A DNA stretch of 64,000 bases from Pyricularia pennisetigena (Eukaryota; Ascomycota; Sordariomycetes; Magnaporthales; Pyriculariaceae). The notes under the pieces were generated by a model. That model was given only the letters and a program-made list of their open reading frames with translations, had not been told where the DNA came from and made no database searches. The stretch lies in NCBI RefSeq assembly GCF_004337985.1, contig NW_021940924.1, positions 124,001 to 188,000 of the forward strand. The letters run 5' to 3'. Position numbers and translations under genes: made by a program. Below are positions 32,539 to 43,404 of the stretch, piece by piece (position 1 is the first letter of the stretch; each line of letters begins with the position of its first letter).

Positions 32539-33027
32539 ATGCCACCAAAGTCAGCGAACAGACCTTCCTATGCGTCAAGAGATAGTGGCGTAATGCGTAC
32601 GTGATCCTAAAACTTTATGAGTCCTTCGACTCGCCGCTGGTCATGAGGCTTGCCAAAGTCATCTACTAAATAAAAAGAACCCTATCCTGGTGTAGCCGGC
32701 GACCCGATCCCGCAAAAGAAGCCACGAAGGTACCGCCCAGGAACTGTCGCTCTGCGTGAGATCAGGCGCTATCAGAAGAGCACCAGCTTGCTCATGAGTA
32801 AGTTGCCGTTCACCCGGCTCGTTCGTGAGGTTGCCCATAGCGTCCGTCCCGTCGATGAGGACTTCAGGTGGCAGTCCCACGCCATCCTGGCTCTGCAGGA
32901 GGCCGCTGAGGACTATCTAGTGAAGCTGCTTGAGGACACTAACCTGTGCGCCATCAAAGCCAAGCGCGTCACCATCATGCAGAAGGATATCCAGCTTGCG
33001 AGGCGGATACGGGGCGATGGGTTTTGA
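32539..33027 (+). CDS. Centromeric histone H3 variant (CENP-A/CenH3), two exons
   Basis: Exon 1 (32539-32596) opens [16 protein letters not shown] 99-nt intron (GTACGT donor, CTACTAAAT branch point, GTGTAG acceptor, 32597-32695) leads to exon 2 (32696-33027), in frame, giving 129 residues. The fold is unmistakably H3: [19 protein letters not shown] (alpha-N), [44 protein letters not shown] hallmarks are a GDPIPQ lead-in as in ascomycete CenH3, a loop 1 two residues longer than H3 ([13 protein letters not shown]) and Trp for Phe there; the ARTKQTARKS tail is absent. The tail is short, about 27 residues before KKPRRYRPG, and the end (RGDGF) is unusual. CenH3 replaces H3 in centromeric nucleosomes and nucleates the kinetochore. 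Whether this is the sole cellular copy or an extra one cannot be seen from the window. Confidence 0.88.
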
Positions 33028-34435
33028 AGGTGTCCACGACAGCAAGCGAGAGGGGATCAATGAACGACATGAGTCAGCACTGACCACGCAGAGGACCTCA
33101 CCTTCGACTGAAACTTTATAACCTACATCTTGTTTTACAAGGGATTCATTCTACTGGTGCCGGTGACTCTCAGGCTTATCATTTAATGATAACGCACCCT
33201 AGAAGAATTGAACTTGTGGTGGAATTCATTCAGCAGCCCCACCTCATATGTACGATTTAGACTAATCAAGCAGCTATTGTCGCCGACGTCATCTGCGACG
33301 TGACGCCCAATTCTGGTGAGGTCGAAGTCGAGTCGAACATTATCACTGTCTGTGGCATTATGGGCTACATGAGCGCTACCGTCACACTGGATTCTCAAAG
33401 GACTGTATCCTCTATGTGTATTCTACAACGACACGGTTCAAGTCAGGAGCATCTCGGGAATGTGAGAGTCCTAGCAATACAAGGATTTTGAGGCTCCGAT
33501 ACCTCCACTGTGGGATTGTTTTTTTTTTGCCGTTGAGAATTGCCAGCAGCTTGCAAGGGAGGATCAAGACACGGACAAGAGAAAAAGAAGAAAAAGAGGG
33601 GGCCGTTTTGAAAAAAAAGCCCACTTACCCCAAATGGACTGTGCTCATATGCCTTGTAGCCACAGGATTCGATAGGCCTGGACGCGCCGAGCGACGAAAC
33701 AACCAACCAAGCACCTCCTCAGGGGGATCCACTTTGGCAAGTGCACATTTGTTGCTGGGAGAGGCGAGCTTTACCTTGACTTGCTGGCCTCGGCATCTAG
33801 AGTGCCGGTCTTGATTACATTGCTGGGCTCCTGCGGGGGCGGAGGTCATCCCGCGGCTCTTTGTTTTGGCAGCTGGCAGCTGGCAGCTAGGGAGGCAAGA
33901 TAGACTCACTGCGTACCTGTGTTACTCCAATTCATCAGCGCCGAGATCTGGGGTTTACGAGAGGGGGAAGGGAAAAAAAGGCATAGCACTCCACTCGGTC
34001 CTGCAGCCAGGCGGAGTGTTCTTGGGACTGTGCATGCAGGTTGCTGACGTGGTGAAGTGTTTGAGGCGATTCCCAAAGTGCCGTTATCCGAGATTGAGTG
34101 GCATCAGTGTATGTGTGCAGGGTTGGATTGAAGTTGTTCGGCCTACTGAGCTGTGTGTCGGTCCATTGCGTCCCGTGAGAATATCAGATGTAGCCTATGT
34201 AGGCCTGCTCGGTTGGTCGAGTGAATCCCGTGAGCCTATGGTAGCAAATGTACACAGTTCAATGGAGGTTGGGTCAGGTTTTCATTTTAAAAGTTATTTT
34301 GGAATTCATGACTGTTATGTACTTTACGCTAGGAAAAATGTCTGATAGACTACAGATTATGGCAGGCATTTTAATTTTTTCCCAACACAGAATTCTCGCG
34401 TTCCCAAATGGTAGTTCCAAATTGCGCCCCCCCCC
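33028..34435. other. No gene recognised
   Basis: Intergenic sequence up to the gap, with short frames only. Confidence 0.4.
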
Positions 34436-34473
34436 NNNNNNNNNNNNNNNNNNNNNNNNNNNNNNNNNNNNNN
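34436..34473. other. Assembly gap of 38 N
   Basis: The gap is flanked by C9 and C7 homopolymers. It falls just downstream of the oxalate decarboxylase stop and at a change from AT-richer to GC-rich sequence. Confidence 0.95.
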
Positions 34474-34513
34474 CCCCCCCCTATTTCATCATATTATACC
34501 GCCATCTCAACTT

Positions 34514-35974
34514 TCACAGCTCGTCGATGTTGCTCTCGCCACCCTCACGCCTGGCCTGCTCGCGGTCAAACTCGTCAAAGGAAACGTCCGACTTGGTGAT
34601 GGGGTCCTTCTTGGGGTTCTCGACCTCCTTGAGGAACTTGGCGGCGGCCTCGGGGTCCTCGGCGAAGAGGTGGTCGACAATCATCTTCTTGGGCGACTCG
34701 CCGAGCCACTGGAAGAGCGAAAAGTCGCGGAACTCGTCGGCGCGGAAGACCTCGAGCATCTCGAGCGGCTCGTCGCCAATGTTCTCGACAAAGTGGCCCA
34801 TGTTGCGCGGGACGATGCCGACGTCGCCCGGCTGGTAGTTGAAGGTGCGCGCAGTGCCCTCGGCGGCGAAGATGGTGACGCGCGCCTTGCCGCGGATGAA
34901 GAAGGACCACTCGTCCGCGTTGGGGTGCCAGTGCATCTCGCGGATCGCGCCGGGCTCGATGATGGCGTGCGCGGCCGCGATGGTCTTGGAGATGGGGAAG
35001 TTCTTGGAGTCGGTCACGCGCACCTCGCCGCCCGACGTCTTCTCGGGCGTCTGGTCCAGCATCTTGTGGCTGAACTTGTACTTGGACTTTTTGACGTTGC
35101 TGCCCTTGGGCCGCTCCTCGTCGACGGAGCCTGGGATCTGGCCCTGGAAGATGTACTTTTCGCCCTTGGGCAGGTGGGCAAAGATCTGGGGGTCGAGGTG
35201 GAAGTTTTTGCTGATGACGCTCTTGGGGGTGTGGGCGAGCCAGTCGGTCAGGATAAAGGTCGACTCCTCAGAGAAGCGGCCGTCGTCAAAGACGAGCAGG
35301 AACTCGGTGCCGTTCTCGCTGAGGCCCTGGAGGGAGTGGGGCACGCCGCTGGGGAAGTACCAGAGGTCGCCCGCCTTCAGGTCGTCGACAAAGTTGCCGC
35401 CCTCGTAGTCGATTCCGGTGATGCGCACCTCGCCGTCCAGCACGTAGGCCCACTCGGCCTCCTTGTGCCAGTGGAGCTCACGGTAGACGCCCTTGCCGAG
35501 GCGCATGTTGACCGAGGCGAGCTCTGAGCTGGTGCCGAGCTCGCGGACCGTGGTCTGACGGGTCCAGCCGCCCTCCTCAATGCGGATGTGCGAGTCGGCA
35601 AACGACCAGCGCATGTTTGCGACGTTGCCCGAGTCGGTGCTGGGCGGGCGCACCAGGTCTGGCGACTGGCGCGAGCGCTCCTTGTTCCAGGGCCCGAGGA
35701 CCGACGCGCCCAGCCCGTTGCGGTACGGCAGAGGGTCAAGATCCTCCTTGTCAGGGTTGACGAAGCGGTCGAGGGGGTCGCGGTGGCTGGGTGTGTAAGG
35801 GGTACCCTTCTCGCTGTACTTGTCCTTGGTTGCGGCCTTCTTGTTGAAGGTGTAGTACTTGTCGTCGAGCTCCAGGCCCTTTGCGAGACGCTGCTGGGGG
35901 CTGTCCAGGTGCGGGACCGCCGCTACCAGAGCTCCGAGCCACAGCGAGGCTGCTGCCAACTGGGTGACGCGCAT
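34514..35974 (-). CDS. Secreted bicupin oxalate decarboxylase
   Basis: ATG at 35974 gives 486 residues; the frame is open further upstream, but this Met starts a signal peptide (RVTQLAAASLWLGALVAAV). Two cupin domains each carry a manganese site: H168, H170, E174, H213 and H348, H350, E355, H394 (ELHWH..AEW and EMHWHPNADEW). A lid-like SEEST at 235-239 precedes the second half, matching the decarboxylase lid rather than the oxidase form. The enzyme splits oxalate to formate and CO2, usually outside the cell or in the wall, protecting against oxalate and low pH. GC-rich third positions set it apart from the repeat-rich neighbours. The promoter has a GT microsatellite and a CT-rich tract. Confidence 0.92.
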   Translation of the reverse strand: MRVTQLAAASLWLGALVAAVPHLDSPQQRLAKGLELDDKYYTFNKKAATKDKYSEKGTPYTPSHRDPLDRFVNPDKEDLDPLPYRNGLGASVLGPWNKERSRQSPDLVRPPSTDSGNVANMRWSFADSHIRIEEGGWTRQTTVRELGTSSELASVNMRLGKGVYRELHWHKEAEWAYVLDGEVRITGIDYEGGNFVDDLKAGDLWYFPSGVPHSLQGLSENGTEFLLVFDDGRFSEESTFILTDWLAHTPKSVISKNFHLDPQIFAHLPKGEKYIFQGQIPGSVDEERPKGSNVKKSKYKFSHKMLDQTPEKTSGGEVRVTDSKNFPISKTIAAAHAIIEPGAIREMHWHPNADEWSFFIRGKARVTIFAAEGTARTFNYQPGDVGIVPRNMGHFVENIGDEPLEMLEVFRADEFRDFSLFQWLGESPKKMIVDHLFAEDPEAAAKFLKEVENPKKDPITKSDVSFDEFDREQARREGGESNIDEL

Positions 35975-35993
35975 ACTGGCGGTGGTTTTGGTG

Positions 35994-36015
35994 TGTGTGT
36001 GTGTGTGCGTGTGTT
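35994..36015. repeat. GT microsatellite in the promoter region
   Basis: About ten GT units, one interrupted by GC, 20-40 bp upstream of the oxalate decarboxylase ATG. Confidence 0.8.
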
Positions 36016-38102
36016 TGGGAAGACAAGATGTGAACAAAAAGAAAGAATCGCAGACAAGGACAGCGCAAGTGTCTGTCTTTCTGTCTACTGCTGTTTGGTC
36101 CGACAAAATCACCTTGTTCCCAGAACAAAGTTCAGGCAGACTTGGGATGATAGCAAAGTGAAAGAAGATCGATGGAGATGGTTCTTTCTTGCAATCAAGA
36201 CAAGAATTGACGAGAACCAAAGGGAAGATGGCACGTGCGGAGCTGGTATGACTTGCGAGGGCGTCGCCTTATATCGTCATCCATCATCGGAGGAGCTCGG
36301 CATGAGCAATTGCAACGGGAAAATGGTTGGGTAATCAATTGCCTGATAAAATTCTGGAGCTTCTTTGCTGCTCTCCATGTCAACCCACACCCCCCAGCCA
36401 ATCATTCAGGCCGTACTCGGTCGGATCTATATCGGATGAATCCTGGGCATGGAGTACTACTGTTAGGCAAAGCTAGCTCACCCCATTGAGTTTCTTGTCA
36501 GGGTCAGGCATTGGACAATCGCGTCGAGTCCAATCCCACTGCAGCCGGTCAAGAAAAAAAAATAAGAAAATAAAAGAGACAGAAATTCGCAGTAGCCCTG
36601 CGTGTTTCGGCCTGAAGCTCCCCCTCCAGGCTTGGTAGCCGCTGGACGCACCCCTGGAGCTTTACGTAGCACTGGCGCATTTGCCCCTTTCGATTCCCCT
36701 CACTAGCCCCGCACTCCAGCATTTCGTCAACAACAAGGCACATCAATCCGGGACTGACTCGCCCAGTCGTCAACCTCAGCTACAGTACGGGCCTGCCGCC
36801 GCCTACCTCACTCAGCAAAAGCCCAGCTCCACAAGGTCTGGGCTTGTTTCCCTCCACTCCACCGGCAAATTCTCCCCGAGCGAGCATTCTTTACTGTGGA
36901 ACATTGGTGCAAGAAAAACGGCACGAGAGAAACCCACGCCAAGGAGTAGTGCTGACGGACTCTTTTGTACAGAACCCCCTCGACCATATCCAAGCAACCA
37001 AGCATTGAGCAATGCGCGCGTAACAAAAAGCACAAGACAAGCCCTTGTCGAAATTTCCGAGACATATCCGAACTTTACCGGCATAGCCAAGTACCATGCG
37101 GTCACATCCATCCTGTCCGTCGCACAATTGGCCATCAACAGCCAATCGAGACGCAGCAACATCTTCAGGGCTGCATCGCTGTCAATGACACCTTGAGGAG
37201 CTGCCGTATAGTACAGAGATCCTATTGCGACGTTCCGTTTCCCATGTAGTACAGACAGTTGTTTTCTTTCTAAATTCGATGCCGCTCCCAAGATGTCGAT
37301 TGACGCAAGAAAGACGCTAGTTGACACCCAAAACACCTGTCCCGCGCCTTGGAAAAAAAAAACCATTCTTGGCTTTTGGCGCAGTTTTGTTGCGTCACGC
37401 CCAGAAAACCGATGCCGGGTCCGGCGTAAAGTTTTCCTGGCTGGGCCTGGATCAAGCGTATTGAAGGGCGATTGCAAAAACCCACCGTCATTGGAACAGT
37501 CACCTCCACTGGAGATCAGTGCTGAATCGGGGGTTTATGGCCAGGCCAGCCATTATTATCATACTAGTACAGCGCGGCGAGACCCACCAGAGCTCCAGAA
37601 CCGGGTTTCCCGTTCGCTAATTAATTGCCAGCCCAGCTTGTTTTGCGAATCTGAAAATCCAAAGAGCTCCGAGCTTGCGCGTCGTGACAAAAGAATCTGC
37701 GCCTGCTTTTTTTTTAACTTGTGCTGCCTCCTTTCGTCCTGCCGTCAATTGATACCCCGCCGGACCCTGATCACCAACACGTCAAAAACAGGCCATTCTG
37801 GGAATTGGCATTACTTTTTTGTTTGTCCGCGACACTGTCAGAGTTTTGTCACGGTGACCAGCAACAACGCACTAATTACGTGCAGTAGCAGGAACCGCGG
37901 CAGGTAAGCCCGTACTGGTAGGTGCCGTATCCGTGCCTGGTTAGAACGCATCCTCAACGGCGCCGCATCGTGAATTGTGGCACGTGCCGGGCCGACTCTT
38001 TCACTTGCCATTGCTAACCAGCAAATTTTGATGCAATGTAGCTCACAAAGCAAAATCATTTTACTGCTTCCAAAGGTTCTCCGGCAGGACACCGTGAAAA
38101 GA
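36016..38102. other. Intergenic region, no gene recognised
   Basis: Long-looking frames (for example 37477-36812 minus) have no domain, no coding-like composition and overlap equally long antisense frames. Probably the divergent promoter region between two genes. Confidence 0.45.
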
Positions 38103-39008
38103 ATGAGCGGCTACGGAGCCACGGGCATCACGCCCCGCGCGAGAGGCTTTGGCGACTCGGAGCAGCAGCCACTCCTCGGGAACGGCAACGGCACCATCAG
38201 TCACAAGTCGGCCGGCATCCGCGAGAAGCTCAACGCCGACGTCCGTCGCGGCTGGTCCGATATCGTCCTGCTCTTCTGCTATGTCATCACTGGTCTGCTG
38301 GACAGCTCGTCCATTTCCGTCTGGGGATCTTTCGTCTCGATGCAAACTGGTACGTGAGAACCTATCACCACCCGACTGGCGTCAATGCATCAACCCCCCT
38401 CCCCAATGCCACTGAGCTGACAAACCGGTAAACTCACAGGAAACACGGTGTACATCGGCCTGGGCCTCGCCGCACCCACCGAGTCGACGCGCTGGATCAA
38501 GTCGGGTTAGTCGCTCATCTTCTTCTGCCTGGGCTCCTTTTGCTTCAGCCGCTTCCACCGCTACTTTGGCCAAAAGAAGCGCTGGGTGCTCGTCGCGTCC
38601 TTTGCCATCCAGATGCTGCTGTGCACCGCCGCGGCCGTGATCCTGACCTTTGGCCCCCGGACGGACGAGCACGCCATCAACTGGTCCGTCCTGGTGCCCA
38701 TCGCGCTCATCGCCTTCCAGGCCTGCGGCCAGTGCATCACCAGCCGCGCCCTCAAGTTCAACGCCCTCACCTCGGTCGTCCTCACCAGCATCTACTGTGA
38801 TCTCTTCAGCGACCAGAACCTGTTTGCCCTCAGCAACGTCGAGCGCAACCAGCGCACCGCCGCCCCGCTGCTCCTGCTGTTTGGTGCCTGCTGCGGAGGT
38901 CTGCTCGCGCACACCTCGTTCGGCATCGCCGCTGCGCTGTGGACTGCCGCGTTTCTCAAGGGCTGCATTGTCGTGTCGTGGTTCTTGTGGCCTGCCGAGG
39001 AGGCTTGA
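38103..39008 (+). pseudogene. DUF1275/YoaK-family membrane protein with an internal stop
   Basis: Exon 1 (38103-38349) starts MSGYGATGITPRARG and includes FCYVITGLLDSSSISVWGSF. A 90-nt intron (GTACGT...CACAG, 38350-38439) joins in frame to GNTVYIGLGLAAP, the conserved part of the DUF1275 family, followed by several hydrophobic helices (LVASFAIQMLLCTAAAVIL, VLVPIALIAFQACGQ) and a final pair to 39008. A TAG at 38508-38510 interrupts the frame after WIKSG, where intact relatives simply continue. Everything else is conserved, so this is a single nonsense change or a base-calling error. Substrate is unknown; the family consists of multi-pass membrane proteins. Confidence 0.8.
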
Positions 39009-39889
39009 GAGGTTGTTTGCTGCGCGGATCGGGTTCGAGGTCGAAGGGATGAATTTGGTGGTCCAGCTAGCTTCTCATGGTCACCAATTGTCAGCTTGTC
39101 GCCGAGGGTCGTTGGGAATCGCCGTCTACAGGAGATGGGTTGCTTCTGCGACGCGGCTCCGCTTGGAGGCTCATCCGTGGACCCCGCGGCGTTTTGGTCT
39201 GTCAAATAGTGCGGGATATCCTTGACTTGCCCAACTACTTGGGTATATATATTAGGCACATCAAAAAGCATCAAGTCAGCTGCAGCCATCGTTGTCATTC
39301 TGTTGCGTTCGGCCCATGATGGTGACTTTGATTGTTCTTCAGCTTCAAGGTACGTTGCTCTCACAGTCGTTCGCCAAGGGAATCGCGTCAGCGGGGTGGT
39401 CCCCGATCTTATTCCACGTTTCTCATCTGCTTTTATCAGCGTCACAATCAAAGTGAATGAATGGATATGACACTGCCTAGTGCATTAATTGTCATGACTG
39501 TGGGGACCCCATGGTCGTCAGGTAGTCGTTGGTTAAATTTAGTTTGGAGCTTTGTCACTGAGCTCTCACGCAATCGATCACGCCATCCGCCAATGGATTG
39601 CACACCACGATCCATTCGTTTACAGTCGCAGCTGTTCCGATATTAACCAAACTGCTTTTGTAGACGCATCACGCCATTAGTGAAACTGGTAACGTAGGAC
39701 GAATCTAGGTAGTCAATGATTTGTAACCCGACACCAGCCATAACCAAAATATTTATTTAGGTTATATATCGTTTCGCAACGCCTGATTCTGTCGCTAGCT
39801 ACCTCTCCCCGTCCATCAAAACATTCCCCCAATTCAACCAATCACACAACACTGCGCTTTTTTTGAGGCCAAACATCACACTTTGGACC
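39009..39889. other. Intergenic, no gene recognised
   Basis: AT-richer sequence separating two GC-rich genes. Confidence 0.45.
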
Positions 39890-41211
39890 ATGGCACCCGG
39901 CGCACTGATCTCGGAGCCCCCGTCGGCGATCAAGATCGTGACCAAGCGGCCCTCGAGGAGGACCACCCCCTCCAACAACCAAGCCGACCGCTCCATATTT
40001 CCCGACGGCATCCGCACGTCAGGCCAACACAATCCCATATACTCCCTCCTGAGACCGTACCAAGACTTTCCCAAATCCATCACGGGCCCCACGGTCTGGC
40101 ACAAGGAGCAGTTTGAAGCGGACGCGCCCTCGTGGACGCACCGCTTCACCCCGTCAGAGGTCGCCGAGCTGGGCGCCACGGCCGACGCCTTCATGGCCAG
40201 CGGCGTGGACCTGACGGGCATCTCCAAGCACAACTTTCCGCTGCCGACGCTGCACCGCACGCTGCAGGCGCTGCGGGCCGACCTCCTGGACGGCAAGGGC
40301 TTCGTGCTGTTCAAGGGCTTCCCGGCGGCCGAGTGGGGCCCGCGCAAGACGGCGACGGCCTACATGGGCCTGGGCACGCACCTGGGGTACTTTGTGTCGC
40401 AGAACGGGCGCGGGCACGTGCTGGGCCACGTCAAGGACGTCGGCGACGACGCGGGCCAGATCCACCGCGTGCGCATCTACCGCACCGCCGCGCGGCAGTT
40501 CTTCCACGCCGACGACGGCGACGTCGTCGGCCTGCTGTGCGTCCACCGCGCCGCCGAGGGGGGCGAGTCGGACCTGGTCAGCGTCCACGCCGTGTGGAAC
40601 GAGCTGCAGCAGAGGCACCCGGACGTCGCGGAGCTGCTGACCAGGCCGATTTGGTACTTCGACCGCAAGGGCGAGGTCAGCGAGGGCCAGGAGGAGTGGA
40701 CCAGGCAGCCCGTGTTTTATCTCGAGCCGGGCGGCAAGGGGAGGGTCTATTGCAAGTTTGATCCGTACTACGTCCGCAGCTTGACGAGGTTTTCGGACAA
40801 GGGCATCATCCCGCCGCTGAGCGAGGAGCAGAAGCGGGCGATTGAGATCCTCGAGGACACATGCCAGCGGCTGGCCCTGCACATGATCCTCGAGGTTGGC
40901 GACATTCAGTTCCTGAGCAACGCGCACATACTGCACGCGAGGACGGCGTACAAAGGTGAGTGCCTCCTGGTGTGGCTTCTTGTCTCCCGCACTGGGTTCT
41001 TTTGACGGGAAGCGCTTGCTAACTGTGGATGTCCGTGGCTGTTGCAGACTTTCCCCCGCCGGCTCCAAGGAGACATCTTCTCCGTCTGTGGCTGTCGACG
41101 CCGGATAATGAGGGTGGCTGGGTGCTGCCCTTCCCAGACAGTGGAGAGAAGAAACGGGGTGGAATCCAGGTCAACAACACGCCACCGCGATGCCCGCTTG
41201 ATGCTGAATAG
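39890..41211 (+). CDS. TauD/TfdA-type Fe(II)/2-oxoglutarate dioxygenase
   Basis: Exon 1 (39890-40955) and exon 2 (41048-41211) are joined over a 92-nt GTGAGT...TTGCAG intron, giving 409 residues. The metal site is HAD (H206, D208 in QFFHADDGD) with a distal His at 349 (HILHART). The 2-oxoglutarate-binding Arg is probably in exon 2 (RRHLLRLWLS). Long N-terminal and insert segments match fungal TauD/TfdA-like (clavaminate synthase-like) proteins, many of which act in small-molecule catabolism or secondary metabolism. No signal peptide. The substrate cannot be told. Codon use is strongly GC-biased like the oxalate decarboxylase. ATG 39890 is preferred because it directly precedes the conserved N-terminus. 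Confidence 0.85.
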
Positions 41212-42599
41212 GGGATGATTTGGGTATACTGTTTGGATGTGAGCTAATTACGATTTCACGATTTCATTTCTTGTTGTTTATATTTTTGGCATGGCAAAAA
41301 ATACATTACAGCTATTATTGAAGGTTTATGCAGTGTGTCTCTTGATGTGAGCTATACCACAAATATTACTTTGGGCACATTCTGTGGCGGATTCGCCCAC
41401 AAGCAGCCCGTGGGCGCTTCTCATCAGTATCGCCGCCATGAAACTTTTCATCGCAATAGTTGTGCTAGCAGAGGCTATTTTAGACTGGGGTGTGCCTGAA
41501 GTGGGCAGGGCCCTGAAATGGTTATCTCCCTTTTGTTTTTGCAGCGGATAATACGGATACAGTGCATATATCAAGCACGGTGCATGCACTGTATATATAC
41601 CGTAATCTTTTCTAATCCTTGCGCCGATACGACGAGTTGTTCTCAGATTAGAACGCGCGAATTCATTTCGACCGATTTAATTGGCCGAAATGCCATGTGC
41701 CTGAAAGGTATACAGGCGCGCGGGCCACTGCGCAGCAGAGGTCTAGTTTGAGCACTGAGACTAACCCTGTACCTGGTGCAAAATTTCACCAAGTCAGCAG
41801 TTGCGTGCGAACCCAGAGATGGTTTGTATGGAAATGAGGGTGTTTTTTGCAAAACCCATACAAAATATTCTTTCGGAAATTCATTTGCGGCACCTATACG
41901 CTTTCAGGCGTGCCGCCCCTCCAACTTCGATTTCGGAGGGTATGTAAGGGGACAAAACAAAGTCTCCCCAACCAATACAAATCACAATGCATGTGCACCC
42001 ACTGTAGCACGTCGCCTCATCGTTTTACAGCGCTATTAGCATTAGTTACCAACCACGCCGCACTTAGGTCACCACATGTAATACCACCATTGTTAACAGG
42101 TGGATATCCGCCAATTAAAATATCTACGCCAGCCTCTTCCTGTTCGCCATGGGCTACCTGTAGTGCTTGCCTGGGTTCTGACACAACCCAATTACTATAT
42201 TCAATCATGTGATAAATAGACCTTACTCTTGTTTTTTTTGTTTCTATATATATACTTCAAAATCGAAGCAATGGTGCCCCCAGTACGCGAATATCAACCA
42301 AAATAAATAAGTATTTAATTAAAAAAGCAAAGCGCAAACCTATAAAAAACATGGATATTCAAAATGAGAATAATTAAAAGAAAGGTAAATTGGAAGTCGT
42401 GATAATTTCGTACAGAGTGGTCTGATAATAACGTATTTTACAAGGTTGTATTTATTATACAAAATTGTAAATTATGCATTTGAACTCCTTTGTTTCTATT
42501 AACAGAACTGTTTTTAAATGAGGTAACCAGGTGCAATTATATACATTTCTGCGGATTTATACAAACCGAAGTCCGTAGGAAATACTGTCAGTTGTCTAA
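41212..42599. other. AT-rich intergenic stretch, no gene recognised
   Basis: The part near 42.2-42.5 kb is very AT-rich. A 63-codon minus-strand frame at 42208-42017 could be a repeat remnant, but I cannot name it. Confidence 0.4.
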
Positions 42600-42607
42600 T
42601 ATAAATA
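42600..42607 (+). promoter_or_regulatory. TATA box of the small secreted protein gene
   Basis: TATAAATA lies 130 bp upstream of the ATG at 42730; a pyrimidine-rich CTTCTCGAAC tract follows. Confidence 0.5.
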
Positions 42608-42729
42608 CCTCAGCTTCTCATACTCTACTTCTCGAACTTTTTCTTTCCTCATCATACTTTCCATCTCAAAGCTCAATATCTACATTCAGCTTTAAATATA
42701 CCAAGGTCCTTTTTTTCCAATTTACCAAA

Positions 42730-42945
42730 ATGCAACTCTCCAAGATTACTCTCGCCATTGCATTTTATGCAGTCGGAATCGCAGCCCTTCCCACTCCGGC
42801 CTGCCGGAATGGTAACACTAAGGGCGCAACCGTCCGCGGCGCTAAACTTGAGGCCCGCGGCGACGACGACTATCTTCATTATTGCTCAAGATGCGGCTTC
42901 GGCAGCGATGATTCCAACGCGTATTTCAACCACAAGTGCAGCTAA
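42730..42945 (+). CDS. Small secreted cysteine-containing protein
   Basis: A 71-residue protein from ATG 42730. The first 19-20 residues (QLSKITLAIAFYAVGIAALP) are a clear signal peptide with an Ala-x-Ala-type cleavage region. The mature part is short, has four cysteines (ACRN, YCSRCGF, HKCS) that could form two disulfides, and is charged around EARGDDD. The CSRC...NHKC spacing also resembles a small zinc finger, but secretion argues for disulfides. It is a candidate effector or antimicrobial-type peptide on size and cysteines alone; no homologue is recognised. Confidence 0.6.
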   Translation: MQLSKITLAIAFYAVGIAALPTPACRNGNTKGATVRGAKLEARGDDDYLHYCSRCGFGSDDSNAYFNHKCS

Positions 42946-43087
42946 TGTAAGTTAATATTTGGAAGCGCACAGTCTAAATCAATTTTAGAAAAAATCATTT
43001 TAACGTTTAATTATAGTGCATACGAATTTGTTGGAACGGCGATGGTAGTCGTACTTGAGCCCGGATATTTGGTTAAAGGGATCCGGC

Positions 43088-43112
43088 CCCGAGCGATCCC
43101 CGATCGCTCGGG
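43088..43112. repeat. Perfect 11-bp inverted repeat (hairpin)
   Basis: Arms CCCGAGCGATC and GATCGCTCGGG are separated by CCC. No T-tract follows, so it is not a simple terminator. Confidence 0.7.
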
Positions 43113-43404
43113 ACGGAAGCCCTGTGGCCTAATCAGCTAGGCTAAGGATTAGAAGGGCTTAGTGCGATCCGGGTGCCGAGTTAATCCGGCGGATTGGACC
43201 CATTTTGTTACCAACAAAAGGGAAGCGAATCGCACAAGACCAATTTGTTCATTGTTACTTAGAAGATAGAGACAACTAGATATTGCAATTCGTACTACTA
43301 TCTTTCACCCTATATTGTTAATCCCTACTACCCTGTGCACACGGTAGACGTTAGGTTTACGAACAGAATTAAACGGGATCTTTCTAAACGAGTGACGGAC
43401 AGCT

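Noticed and set aside
36352..36570. A/T homopolymers as terminators
   Set aside because: Short A tracts are common in fungal flanks, and bacterial-type terminators do not apply.
36812..37477. 221-codon open frame on the minus strand
   Set aside because: No domain, no coding-like composition, overlaps long frames on the other strand, and lies between two promoters.
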